Origin: Capsaspora owczarzaki ATCC 30864
Lineage: Eukaryota; Opisthokonta; Filasterea
DNA length: 64,000 bases
Assembly (NCBI RefSeq): GCF_000151315.2
Contig: NW_011887296.1
Span: 839,095-903,094 of the forward strand
Direction: 5' to 3'
In this document: piece by piece, positions 29,801 through 39,704 of the stretch
How the letters are laid out: each line of letters opens with the position of its first letter
Position numbering within the stretch: position 1 is the stretch's first letter
Notes under the pieces: model-generated
The model's input: the letters and a program-made list of their open reading frames with translations, nothing else
The model's database searches: none
What the model was told of the DNA's origin: nothing
Translations under genes and position numbers: made by a program

Positions 29801-30688
29801 CTGGATTGGATTGCGTGGCGTGCAATCAGCTCGCGCTCTGAAAGCTTGACTGCCCTTTCCTGCAATGACGGTTTGTCTAAGCGCTATTTCTTGGTTGCTG
29901 TGAAAGTTTTGGTTGAGCTAGCCTCTTAATTATGCGACTTCTCGTTGCGCTTGGTTTTGATTTATTTCGACGTGCAGTCGTGCGGTCCATGATTCCACGC
30001 TTGGGAGCTCGAAACACGCTGGAACTGCTTGTGCAGCGTCCAATGCTCTGCGATCTTGTGTCGCACTCGTTGATTGAGGTACGTTGACGCTGTTGTTTGG
30101 GGTGGCTGCTTGATGTGGGAGCGAGAGTTTTGCTGACTGCTCATGTATCTTTTGACTGATCTGCCGCGACTCTTGCCTCCTCCTCCGAACACTCCACTCA
30201 ATCAGCAATGTGTATACGATGCTGTCATTTCCGCGAAACAAGATTCATTGCTGCAAGACACCCTCGAGGCCGTCGATACCTACCTCTGGTCGTTGCAGCA
30301 GACTCCCCTCGCGCCGCAGCTGCGGCAGGTGGTGATCGAAGAGCGCGCGTTCAAGGAGGCGATGGCTGCCGGGGGAAATGACAAGGCCGCCGCCGTGGCC
30401 CCGCCGTACTTGCAGCTTGGACGAACAACCAACCAGATTGTGTTTGATCACAATGTTGCCTTGCCGCGTTTCCTTGAAGAGCCGCTCACTCACTGGGGTG
30501 TGTCGACGGCACTTATCGGCACCAACTGCCCATGCTGCATGCTCGCCCTGTCGGAGAAAGTTGGCGCCCCGTCCAAAGTGATCATTTTCGAGTGTGGCCA
30601 TGGGTTCCACCACTCCTGCCTGCCCGAGGATGCCTGCGCCATGTGTCTATCTCGGCGTGTCAAATCTGTAGCCATCATTGCCGAGTAA
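23577..30688 (+). CDS. HPS5: HPS5-like BLOC-2 subunit with a C-terminal RING-H2 motif
   Basis: Seven exons, 23577-23741, 24051-27243, 27355-28660, 28805-29655, 29772-29870, 29978-30078 and 30206-30688, give about 2,065 aa. The N-terminal WD40-like region matches HPS5: YTCLDVSRRYLAFG, then GVLYVF-type and VIAMGTVQGIVLVWQLN strands, then ALEWDDRGQRLFSGDDTGRV. Residues about 655-1395 are low complexity (Ala, Pro, Ser, Glu, Val) with two Lys5-6 clusters, which makes the protein nearly twice the human length (about 1,130). The C-terminal helical region ends in a complete C-x2-C, C-x-H-x2-H-x2-C, C-x2-C motif at about 2012-2052. HPS5 works in BLOC-2 on cargo delivery to lysosome-related organelles. 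All junctions keep frame. Confidence 0.88.
23775..23818. repeat. (CT)n microsatellite in HPS5 intron 1
   Basis: About 44 nt of alternating C and T in the sense strand lie within the 309-nt first intron (23742-24050). The tract is nearer to the donor than to the acceptor. Confidence 0.9.
28689..28740. repeat. GA-rich tract in HPS5 intron 3
   Basis: A purine-rich stretch (GAGAGAGA with CAGAGC interruptions) lies directly after the donor at 28661. In the sense strand this is GA, opposite in orientation to the CT tracts in RAD54B intron 4 and HPS5 intron 1, so pyrimidine strand bias is not universal among the repeats here. Confidence 0.85.
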
Positions 30689-30936
30689 TTTCCAGTCCGG
30701 CCATCACCGCCATACCTTTTTTCTTTTGAATCGTGTCAGTTAATGCCGCCGTTCTGAAAAAAAAAATGCCAAATCCTTAGTCTGAACACAACGGATATTT
30801 TTTTTGTTTTCATCAAACACTCGCTGGCGTTGGTCGGGTTGAAATTTTCTTCTTGCATACATTAATTGTTGTACATCGATCTCGCTCAAAAGCAAAACAA
30901 CAAAACAACAAAACCGCGCTATACTACGAAACAACA
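30689..30936. other. Convergent intergenic region, HPS5 / TEX2
   Basis: The 3' ends of two genes face each other here. The region has A and T runs (30757-30766, 30798-30806) and a CAAAACAAC repeat at about 30893-30912. I see no gene and no certain polyadenylation signal. Confidence 0.5.
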
Positions 30937-33900
30937 CTACTTTTTGTGCAAAATCTCGCCAATGCCGTCACCAACGCGGTCCTTGAAGGCGCTAAGCACA
31001 CGCAATTCAGAGGAGAACTTTTTCTTGAACTTGTCTCCGAGCTCTTCTCGCCGCGACTGCGTGCTTGGAGGCGTGCTGCTGTGATGGGTGGGATCGTAAC
31101 GAGCGGAAGGGGCAGGCGGCGCAGGACGCGGCGGAGGATGATGGGCGAGCAGCGTCACTTCCGGGTCGTTGAAATTCGGGGCTTGGGAGGCAGACGCGGC
31201 AGGAATGGTGGATGCAGGTGTTGTAGAATGAGACGGGCCCGACGGAAGCGAGGCGGGCTGCGCGGGTGTCGAATGGACAGCCGCGGAAGAGCTGCTGGAA
31301 TAGGCGGGCACGGGTGCAGCACCGGACATGCCAGAAGCAGCAGGAGTGGTCACACCAAGGAGCTGCGCAACATTGGGGGCAATAAAAGGGGTCACCTTGC
31401 CGGGCTTTTTCGCTGTCGTCGTCATGCTTGTTGCAGCGGCAATCGATGCGGCAAGATTGGACGTTGCGTGAGCGTCGGGTTGGGCTGCGCCATTGGACGA
31501 CAAAGACCCGCCTGAGTTGGCGGATGACGAGATGACTACTGGTGGAAGCGTGGTTGTGCCGGCAGCGTCAGCGGACGCGTTTCGCGCGACATTGGCATGC
31601 TTGGGAGGTCGGCTGCTGTTGATGCTGTTGCTGGTGCTGCTGCTACTGCTGTTGTTGTTGCTGTGGTGGTGGTGGTGGTTGTGGCCTGGCACCCGCCATG
31701 TCGAGTCCCAGATTTCGTGCATGATGGGAATGTGAGAATCAATCAACTCGGGAAGAACCATGGCGTCGCGAATCTCCTCCTTGAGTTTATCGGCAATCCA
31801 TTCAGTGACGGCGGGCAGATTGATGGCACGCGAACCAATCTTTGGCGTGGCGGTCATTTCAAGCACAGGCATGGCCTCGAAGCCCCACCACAAACGGTCG
31901 GTCGGGGGCGGCCCCAAATGGACAACCATCTTGCCTTTGCCGGAAGTAATGTTCAGCGTGAGCGTGAGTGGCGTGCTTGAGACGTTTCCAGCCCATTCAA
32001 CGAGCTTTGCTTTGACACGCGCGCGCATGCTCGTATCCTCCTTTGGTTTGCCAGCAGTAGCCGGGGCGAGATTGGAATCCGCGTTGGCAGACGCGGATGC
32101 GGACGCGGTTGCGGCGGGATTGGCTGCTGCGGTAGAGGACGCAAACGGTCCCATGGTCTCGAGATCAATCTTGACGTTGGTTTCGAGCGTGGCTGTAAAG
32201 TCGCCACGATATGCGACATCCATAAAAATGGCAACGCCACTTTCTTGCGAAATCGAGCACGAAGTGATTGAGGAAATCAACGGCGGCGCGTCGCCCAGAT
32301 CGATTGAGGCAATTCGAATTGGGCCCATGAATGACGGGGTGACGAGCTTGTCGAGCTTTTTCTGGATGAGCTTTCGGAACAAGCCGTTGACGTGGTCGCT
32401 GCACTTCATGTCCCAGTAGAGTCGACCCCAGAGCGCATTAAACCAGATTGCGCTGGCATCGCCCGCGCCTGCGAGTTGAGGCGGGATGGATGCAGGTGCC
32501 GCTGTTCCAGATGCTGCAGCAGCAGCAGATGATGATGATGACGACGACGCAGCGGCGGCCGATCCGGCTGCAGAAGAGGCGCCCAAATCACCGCTGGACG
32601 ATGGTGGTTGTACAAACGAAGAGTAGGTCGATTTGATTGGCGACGAGGCGACGGGATGAGAAAGGGCGGCGGCCACAGCGGCGGAAGTAGAGTCGCTGGA
32701 TTTTCGAGCATGCATTCGCGGTGCCGCGGTGGATTGGGCTGCGGTGCTGGGTGCGGGGATTGTCGCAGTGGACGAGGCCTGGACTGTATGCTGAGGCAAA
32801 TCAACCAGCGTCTGTAGGTTGTGCATGTAGTTGGCGTAATCGCCGATTTGGAGGTTTTCGCGGTTGACAAACTCCTTGTCCTCGAAACGCGAGGCACGGT
32901 AGAGGGCGTAAAACCACGACTCCTTTTCCTTCCACGAGTCTGCAAAGAGGTAGACGGTGTTTTCGCCAGCAAACAGCGACCGAGAGTAGACGCCGGCCGT
33001 GGACACGGTGGTTGCACTTGGGCCATTGCTGCTGCTGTTGTTGCTGCTGCTGCTGTTCGCACCAGTCAAGGAGCCCGACGAGGCCGAAGCGGGAATCAGA
33101 CCTCCTTCTGTAGAGTGTGTCTTGAACGACGAGCTTGTCGCAGCAGCAGCAGCAGCTGCAGCAGCAGCACCCTTTCGAGGAGATGCCGTTCCAGAAGATG
33201 GCAAGCTACCAGCTGCGCCTCCTTGTGCGTTTGCGATCGCTGCAAGCTTTACATGAGCAGGACTATTGTTGCTAGCGAGCTGGAGACGAATCGGATACTT
33301 TTTCGACCAGCGGTGATCCTCGTCGAGCTCTGCGGGCACAAAGGAGACCTGGACATGCTCGGTGCTGGCCGTCGTGCTTGGAACAAGCTCAATGGACGAT
33401 TCAAAGTCATTGGCGCGATAGGCGGCCTGGGACGTGTAGATGAACAGATTGGTGCCCTTGAGGACGCAGTACTTTGGGCGACGCGGGTGGAGTGCCATCA
33501 TTTGCGAAAAGGTTTGCGTCGGTTCGTGATCGCGAGAGGTGGCAATGTGCAGCCAGCCTTTCCGCTTGAACAAGATCTCGCTCAGCTGCTCGCCCGTGGC
33601 AGCCTTGATGCGCTCCTGGATTTGCTTGAACAAGTGGGCCGGCAACGGTGCAGCCGCCGAAGATGACGAGAAGATGGACGACGCAGGTCCAGCCTCGGCA
33701 ACGCGCTGGCGCAATCGCAGCGGGGCGAACAGGCGCTGGGCATGCTCCTCTGGTGGATCGTCGCGCAGCCCGTGTTTCCCAGCAACGCTCCGCTGTAGTG
33801 TACTTGGATGTGCTGCTGGCGACGACGACGATGATGATGACGATGCGAGCGGTGCAGTGTACATCTCGACCCATCGCAATTGCTTGGCATGGATGTCCGT

Positions 33901-34533
33901 CTTGAGGCTCCCCGGGACGATGAGCATCCACGCGGCCACGCACTGCATCGAGACAATCGTCACCGTTGCCCAGAACACGCCTGACAGGAACGAGCCCGGC
34001 GGCACGACTGCCAGGAAGCACGTCAGAGCGGCAGCGACGAACGCCAGCCGCGCAAACACGGGCGCGCCCACGACCAGCGGGCTCTTGCTGGCCTCGCTCG
34101 TCGTCGTCGTACGTTGCAGCTGTGTCTCGTCGATAGTTGCTGCTGCTGCTGTTGTTGTTGGGACGGTGACAAAGTCCATTGCCAGTAACGCGAGCGAGAG
34201 GAGTGCTTCCGTCCAAGCGCTGGCACCGCTGCTGCTGCTGCTGCTGCTGCTGCCACCACTGCTGCTGCTCGACGCTGCGGCTGGAGTGGCCGTAGTAGTA
34301 GCGTTTGGATGCTTGTTGGCAGTCGGCGGCGTCAGTGCGGAGGGCGAGGCAGCCCGTGACCCGGGGAACGACGAGGACGCCGGTGACGTGTATGCCGACG
34401 ACGGTGAGCGAGCGCGAGCGTGAGCATCGTCACTCGCAGACGCTGCGGCTGTGGCCGTGGCTGTGGCTGCGCTTGCGACTGCTTCAGACACTGCGGCAGA
34501 GGCAGAGCGACGCTCGGCGTCCGACAAGCTCAT
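30937..34533 (-). CDS. TEX2: TEX2/Nvj2-like ER lipid-transfer protein (PH-like + SMP)
   Basis: An uninterrupted frame of 1,198 aa starts at ATG 34533. After a Ser/Ala-rich head, two hydrophobic segments at about residues 164-211 form a hairpin-like membrane anchor. A PH-like region (KGWLHIATSRDHEP onward, split by low-complexity loops) spans about 324-565. The SMP domain spans about 694-945: WFNALWGRLYWDMKCSDHVN, LVTPSFMGPIRIASIDLG, and WIADKLKEEIRDAMVLPELI. The architecture is that of animal TEX2 and yeast Nvj2, which move lipids at ER contact sites. The tail is disordered, with His and Ser runs and a basic end. The gene has no introns, unlike most of its neighbours. DOLK lies upstream on the same strand. 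Confidence 0.9.
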   Translation of the reverse strand: MSLSDAERRSASAAVSEAVASAATATATAAASASDDAHARARSPSSAYTSPASSSFPGSRAASPSALTPPTANKHPNATTTATPAAASSSSSGGSSSSSSSSGASAWTEALLSLALLAMDFVTVPTTTAAAATIDETQLQRTTTTSEASKSPLVVGAPVFARLAFVAAALTCFLAVVPPGSFLSGVFWATVTIVSMQCVAAWMLIVPGSLKTDIHAKQLRWVEMYTAPLASSSSSSSSPAAHPSTLQRSVAGKHGLRDDPPEEHAQRLFAPLRLRQRVAEAGPASSIFSSSSAAAPLPAHLFKQIQERIKAATGEQLSEILFKRKGWLHIATSRDHEPTQTFSQMMALHPRRPKYCVLKGTNLFIYTSQAAYRANDFESSIELVPSTTASTEHVQVSFVPAELDEDHRWSKKYPIRLQLASNNSPAHVKLAAIANAQGGAAGSLPSSGTASPRKGAAAAAAAAAATSSSFKTHSTEGGLIPASASSGSLTGANSSSSNNSSSNGPSATTVSTAGVYSRSLFAGENTVYLFADSWKEKESWFYALYRASRFEDKEFVNRENLQIGDYANYMHNLQTLVDLPQHTVQASSTATIPAPSTAAQSTAAPRMHARKSSDSTSAAVAAALSHPVASSPIKSTYSSFVQPPSSSGDLGASSAAGSAAAASSSSSSSAAAAASGTAAPASIPPQLAGAGDASAIWFNALWGRLYWDMKCSDHVNGLFRKLIQKKLDKLVTPSFMGPIRIASIDLGDAPPLISSITSCSISQESGVAIFMDVAYRGDFTATLETNVKIDLETMGPFASSTAAANPAATASASASANADSNLAPATAGKPKEDTSMRARVKAKLVEWAGNVSSTPLTLTLNITSGKGKMVVHLGPPPTDRLWWGFEAMPVLEMTATPKIGSRAINLPAVTEWIADKLKEEIRDAMVLPELIDSHIPIMHEIWDSTWRVPGHNHHHHHSNNNSSSSSTSNSINSSRPPKHANVARNASADAAGTTTLPPVVISSSANSGGSLSSNGAAQPDAHATSNLAASIAAATSMTTTAKKPGKVTPFIAPNVAQLLGVTTPAASGMSGAAPVPAYSSSSSAAVHSTPAQPASLPSGPSHSTTPASTIPAASASQAPNFNDPEVTLLAHHPPPRPAPPAPSARYDPTHHSSTPPSTQSRREELGDKFKKKFSSELRVLSAFKDRVGDGIGEILHKK

Positions 34534-34734
34534 TCAGGGGGAAGTGAAAATGAGAAAGAATGAGAAAGAACGAGAAGGGAAAGAAAAAAAAAAAAAAAAA
34601 ACTGCGCACTCAATGTCAGAAAAATCTTTTTGCATGGAATAGAAAAAGTTGATGCACATGGCAAATAACAACAACAACAACAGCAGCAGCAACAACGAAA
34701 CAAATGCTATTAAGATGATTAACAATGCGAGAAA
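34534..34734. promoter_or_regulatory. Tandem spacer, DOLK 3' end / TEX2 promoter
   Basis: This is a 201-nt gap between the DOLK stop and the TEX2 start on the minus strand. It contains an A run at 34585-34601 and a CAACAA/CAGCAG stretch at about 34668-34695, which is TTGTTG/CTGCTG in the sense strand. The TEX2 promoter must lie here. Confidence 0.5.
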
Positions 34735-37105
34735 TCAAAGAAGCGAGACAAACACGGCGTAGGAGAACAACGGAAGCACGAGATTGTCAATCTGCTGGGT
34801 GAAGGTCTCAAATAGAGCGGTGGCGGTGCATCCGAGAGCCAGCTGGACAAAACGCGCAAGCGTGAGAGAAGATGCACCGCCGGGGAAAACCAGAACAACG
34901 CCAAGCAGGAGGACAAACATGGCGACACCCCCGCCGAGCGTGCCGACTACCGATTTGCTGGTGCCAGGCCAGCGCGTTCGGCCCCAATTCACGCCTACGA
35001 GCGACGCCATAGCATCCCCAACACCCAGCGCAGCCAGTCCCGCCAAGCCAGGCATCACCACGCGCCAAAAGTGGCCCAACGAAGCCTCGTCAGAAGGAGG
35101 GCCGTTGTGAAGATTCGTCGTAGAAGAAGCAGGCTCCAGACAAGCAGAAAACCAAATGGGAAGGGCGCAACCAAGCAGCAGGTATGAATGCGTGAGGACA
35201 ATGTTGCCAGCGTCGCGTTCATCCACAAACTTTTCCATAAATTCGTGAATCGCCTGCCCAAAGGGCCAAACCCGCCCTGCCCGAATCATTTCAAAGAGAA
35301 TGAAAACGCTCAGCGCAATGGCAATGCTGAGTCGCAAAAACTCCACGTCCATGAGGGCGACGGGGAGAAACATGGACGTGGCGAGAAAGTGGAAAAACTT
35401 GCGCTGAATGATGCCAGGGAGGCCCGAGCCGACCGACGTGTAGTTGAGCACGAAGATTGTGGCGCCGATGGCTCCAAGCCACAGCGCACACGTCCACAAC
35501 CTCGAAGGAGCCGCAGCGGCAATCCCAACAGCGTATGCGAACGGATTCTCGCCCAGTAGATAGCTCAGCCAAGGAAAGTAGATCACGAGTATGATGCCGA
35601 CAACGACGCCGAAAAAGGACACTGTCGTTGTAATTTGTCTGGCTGACGGCTCTTGACCTCGACGGTGAGCCGGGTATGTGGCCCAGTAGCAGTCAGTGAT
35701 GTGCTTTTGTGCATAGAAAGCCACCCCCAGCATGCCCACCAGCAGAAACTCGATGCAGAGCAGAGTTTGACGAGCGCGGGCGCGCAGCAACCGCCGGTGT
35801 TCCAAATAAGAATTCCCAGCGTATCAGCTGGCATAGATTTGCAATGTTAGAACGTGTGAGCGCAACAAACGAGCGAACAAATGAGAGGGCGACATGGAAC
35901 AGGGCGCATGCTTGTGCATACCTGTGTAGCAGTATTTGTTAAACAGTCGTGGGCCATAAACGAAACAAAGGACAAGACGAGGGTTGCCTCGCCGACTGTA
36001 AAGCTGGCGTGCAACGGCGAAAGTGCAAGTGTGCCGATCGCCATCCACACAACGGGCAAGGAGAACAACGGCAGCTGGTCTAAAAGCGGCGATTTGAGAT
36101 AGACGATGAGATGCATGCCAATGCCAATGACATGCCAGGAAGGAAAGCAACACAAAAATGGAACAAAACTTCAAACGACACTTACTTGCAGTCAGAATGG
36201 TTTGAACAATGATAGGAGTGGCAACTGCAAGGTACATTGCATTGGGGCTCTGCGGGTCTATCCGAAGGAGTACTGCCAACAAAACTGGCAAAAGCAGAGC
36301 CGCGAGGAGCGTCTCCAGCAAAAGTGCAAGTTGAACTACCAAGAAACAAAGAAGCAGGCTCGTGGAAGTGAGATTGGAAACATCAACACGAAGCAGATGA
36401 GCTCGGAAAACGCATACTGTTATCGTGGTCTGGAATCTGACGAATGAGCGCCAGAATCACGACGACAGGAAGACCACACCCTGAAACGATGCCTTGATCC
36501 GGGTTGGTGCGAAACGGGAGCGCGGATTTGGACGACGACGACGACGGATAGCAGTGCGAATGCAGCCTTTGGATCCACAGCAAGCCTGGATGGCATGGAC
36601 GAAGTGGACTCGCAGCGATGACTGCAACCAGCGTGGCGATGGCCGGCAACGCCAACCACAGCGCGACAATGGTGATTGCTGTGCGAAGAGCGGGACCGTT
36701 TGCATAAAACCAGGCAGCCTGCGAGTCATCACTCGCAAACGATGTCGTCGTCGTCGTCGTCATTGCATCTGTTGGACTTGATTGGAACACGCGACAGTGG
36801 CCGAGCAGACAGGACGCATTGCTTGGAGGTGGAGGAGGAGAAATCGGAGTGCCATTCTGACTCACCACCGCCACGACGCTGCTGCTGCTGCTGCTGCTGC
36901 TGTTAACGCCGATCGGATCCACCCAGGCCAGGCTCAGGATGAGACCAACAATAAACAGGTTTTCGATCGCAGTCGCAATGCCACTGCTGGCACCCCTGTT
37001 GCTCTGGGAAGGGCGATCGAGCGAGGATGATCGCTGGCCGGCGAGCGATGCCATCCACCACCAAAAAGAATTGAAGGGGAGGACTGAACTCGAGTCGTAC
37101 GTCAT
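34735..37105 (-). CDS. DOLK: Dolichol kinase; one exon junction unresolved
   Basis: Exons on the minus strand: 37105-36418, 36335-36186, 36079-35922, then a large last exon ending at 34735. The polytopic membrane protein contains SFTVGEATLVLSFVSF, the CTP-site region GVNWGRTRWPGTSKS and the C-terminal TQQIDNLVLPLF, all matching animal DOLK (last step of dolichyl phosphate synthesis, ER). The first three exons join in frame. The expected acceptor before the last exon (CCAG at 35831-35828, 20-30 nt after a TTCTAAC branch site) does not work: a TGA follows in the frame needed downstream, and the frame set by exon 3 runs LIRWEFLFGTPA and then drifts. A 43-nt extra intron with a weak donor, or a 1-nt shift, would be needed. 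The N-terminal ATG choice is tentative. Confidence 0.8.
36885..36902. repeat. GCT repeat encoding a Ser run in DOLK
   Basis: Six GCT units on the plus strand read as AGC on the minus strand, giving a polyserine loop in the N-terminal part of dolichol kinase. The acid/serine-rich loop is not a feature I know from animal DOLK. Confidence 0.7.
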
Positions 37106-37622
37106 CACAAGAGCAATATCAAGAAAGAGTGCACACGGTTGATTGGGGGAGAGGTAAGGTTTTATGTTTGTTTTCACAATGGGACGCAAATCACAGACGC
37201 ATAAGTTCCGAAAAACGACGAGAGAGTGACAGGACACAGGATCAGGAAGACGAAGAGGCGAGAGAGGGAAGAGAGAAAGAGAACATACACAAGGTGGAGC
37301 ACTAAATGTGCAAAAGAAAGAAAGAGAGAGAGAAAAAGTTGACCAAAAAAACGCCAAAGGCAGAAACAAACAAAAGTCAAAAACAACGCCACTGAGTTCC
37401 AAATCTTCTTGTCGAGGAGAAAAGGGCGCGTTTGCTTGCAGGGACACAGATCCAGCTGGGACTGAAACAAAGAAAGCTCGACACGGGGAAAAAGAAAACC
37501 AAGGAGACTTGAGAACACAAAAAAAAAAGCCAACAAGGCTGGAGATGGCAAAGTGACTGCAGTTTTGCCTCTGAAAGTACCGCAAAAGCGCCTCGGTCAA
37601 AAAAAGAGAGATATCAAATCAC
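37106..37622. promoter_or_regulatory. Tandem spacer, ARP3 3' end / DOLK promoter
   Basis: 517 nt between the ARP3 stop and the DOLK start, both on the minus strand. The plus strand is strongly purine-biased (GA- and A-rich from 37200 to 37530). I see no gene; the pyrimidine-rich sense strand near DOLK may be 5' untranslated or promoter sequence. Confidence 0.5.
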
Positions 37623-39704
37623 TTATGTCATGGTGCCAAAGACCGGGTTGTGGCGGCAAATGGACGGGCCGTGCTCCTCATAATCAGCCTTGGTGTGGCA
37701 GACTTGGTAGAATTCGGGAGTCGAGGCAAGCATGGAGCCACCAAACCAGACGGCGTAGCGCTGCATGTGGTGGGTGATGACGTTGACGTCGATGGGCTGG
37801 GGCTTGATGGCGCCGCCAGAGAGAGACTCGGTGGCCTTGAGGCGGTAGTCGACAAAGCGCTTGACATCGCGCTGGAGACGGCGGCCAAAGTCCTTGAACA
37901 TGGTCGAACCGCCGGAAAGAACGACGTTCTTGTAAAGATCACGACGGGTGTCGATGGGGCAGCTCTGGATGACCTGGTCGACGACAGTCGAGATCGGGGT
38001 CTGGAAATCGCCGTTGACAAACTCGGGGTGGAAGAAGATTTCGGGGCCGAGGAAGCGCTCGTAGCCGACCTCAACAGAGTAGGGCTTCTTGGTGACAGAG
38101 TGCTGGCCTTCGAAGAGCTTGATCCACTTGGAGGGCTCAGTGTCGTACTTTTCCATTTCCTTGACAATGTCGGGGCAGACGTAGCTGTACGTCTCCTTGA
38201 TTCGCTTTGCGACCTCGAGCGATTCTTCCGGGGGGATGGACGACTCGCGCTCGCGGAGCAGTTGCTGCACAAAGTAGGTAATGTCGCGACCAGCGATCGG
38301 AATGTGCTTGATGGACGAGCCAATGACGTAGCCCTCCGCGACGGGGATGACGTGGGTCACACCATCGCCAGAGTCAATGACCGTGCCGGTGAGCGTGCGC
38401 TCGTTGACCTGGCGCGACGTCCACGACGCGGCAAGAGCCAGGACGGCCTGGACGGCAATGTACAGACCCTGGACGTTGAACGACTCGAACATGACCTCGG
38501 CCGTGTACTCGCGGTTCTCGGGCGTGTTGAGCGGGGGCTCGGTCAGCAAAAAGTAGTGGTCCTCGGGGTCGGCGCGCAGGTACTTGAAAATTGCCTGCTC
38601 CCAGTAGCGCTCCATCAAGTCCCAATCGTCGACAATACCGTGGCGGATGGGGTAGTGGGTGGCGTAGGTGCGTTCGTTCTCAACGGCTTCGTCACCAATG
38701 TAGCTATTCAGCAGAAAATAGTGGAAAGCCAAGTCAACAACAAGTGAGATTGCAGCAGAAACAACAACCAGAATTGAGCAAAAAAAAAAAAAAAAAAAAA
38801 AAGATCTTTTTAATTTTTTTTTTCAATGTTATTTTGTTGTTTCCTGTGGTTAAAATGGAAACAAAAAAAAAAACAAAAAAAAAAAACTCACAAGTCGAGG
38901 TCGTCGACGCCCTTGGTCACACGGCGCTGGGACTTGTCTCCCACCATCGCGCTCTCCTTAATGCCGATCGAGGACGGGATGATGTACTGGGGCACGGTGT
39001 TGCCGGCGTAGCCCATCTTGGTGTAGCTGCGAACAAGCAAAAAAAAAAAAAATGGTTAGTTCAAAATTTCAATGGCAAAAAAAAAAAAAAAAAAAATTGA
39101 AAGCAGCGAAAAAAAAAACATTGTTGCGTTCAAGCAGGATGGTCGGCGCGAATCAAAAGGGTAGAAGTGTGTGCAAGGACGTTTGCGTGGTAGGAGAGGG
39201 GAGGAGGGGAGGGGGGGGGGTCGAGCCTCCAGCCAAAACGACCATCAAGCAAGAGAGAGGGAAAAAAAACATCCAAACGAAAAAAAAAAAAAAATCGCAA
39301 AAAAAAAAAAAGCATTCTCGTGTTTGGTCGGCTGCGAGTTGTCGATCGCAGCACTGTTGCTCGTGTCGGTTCATGAGGGCCGTGGGCACCTGCTGCTGTG
39401 CAAAGAGTCGCGCCGAGGGAGGATCGCAGGCCACGCACTTCGCGGGCCGCTCCAACGAGCAGACGAACAATCGAAACGAAAAAAAAAAAAAAAAGCGATC
39501 TCAAGATTGAAAAACGAAAAAAAAAAAAAAAATCTCGCTTGGTTTGTTCTGCTCTCTGCACTCGACACGGTGGTTGATCGTGCACATGTAGGGCGAGTGC
39601 CAAGAAAAGGAGGAGAGGCGGTGGTGGTGGTGGCGGTGGCGGTGGATGGGGAAAACGCACCCGGTGCCGTTGTCGATAACGACCGCTGGAAGTCGACCTG
39701 CCAT
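37623..39704 (-). CDS. ACTR3: Actin-related protein 3 (Arp2/3 complex)
   Basis: Three exons on the minus strand, 39704-39661, 39026-38892 and 38703-37623, give 419 aa, within a residue of human ARP3. Exon 1 encodes [15 protein letters not shown]; exon 2 continues [14 protein letters not shown]; exon 3 begins [18 protein letters not shown]. Nearly every block matches ARP3: [58 protein letters not shown] and [20 protein letters not shown]. It nucleates branched actin filaments. Intron 1 is 634 nt, long for this window, and contains five A runs of 12-18 nt in the plus strand. The second exon is joined in phase 2, restoring a Phe codon. Confidence 0.97.
38780..38802. repeat. Poly(A) run in ARP3 intron 2
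   Basis: About 23 consecutive A on the plus strand become poly(T) in the sense strand. They lie about 80 nt before the intron 2 acceptor, read on the minus strand. Similar shorter runs occur across intron 1 (39041-39052, 39078-39095, 39279-39293, 39480-39494, 39517-39531). Confidence 0.85.

Noticed and set aside
37650-38747. A 365-codon plus-strand open frame
   Set aside because: It is the reverse complement of ARP3 exon 3, which is conserved along its entire length.
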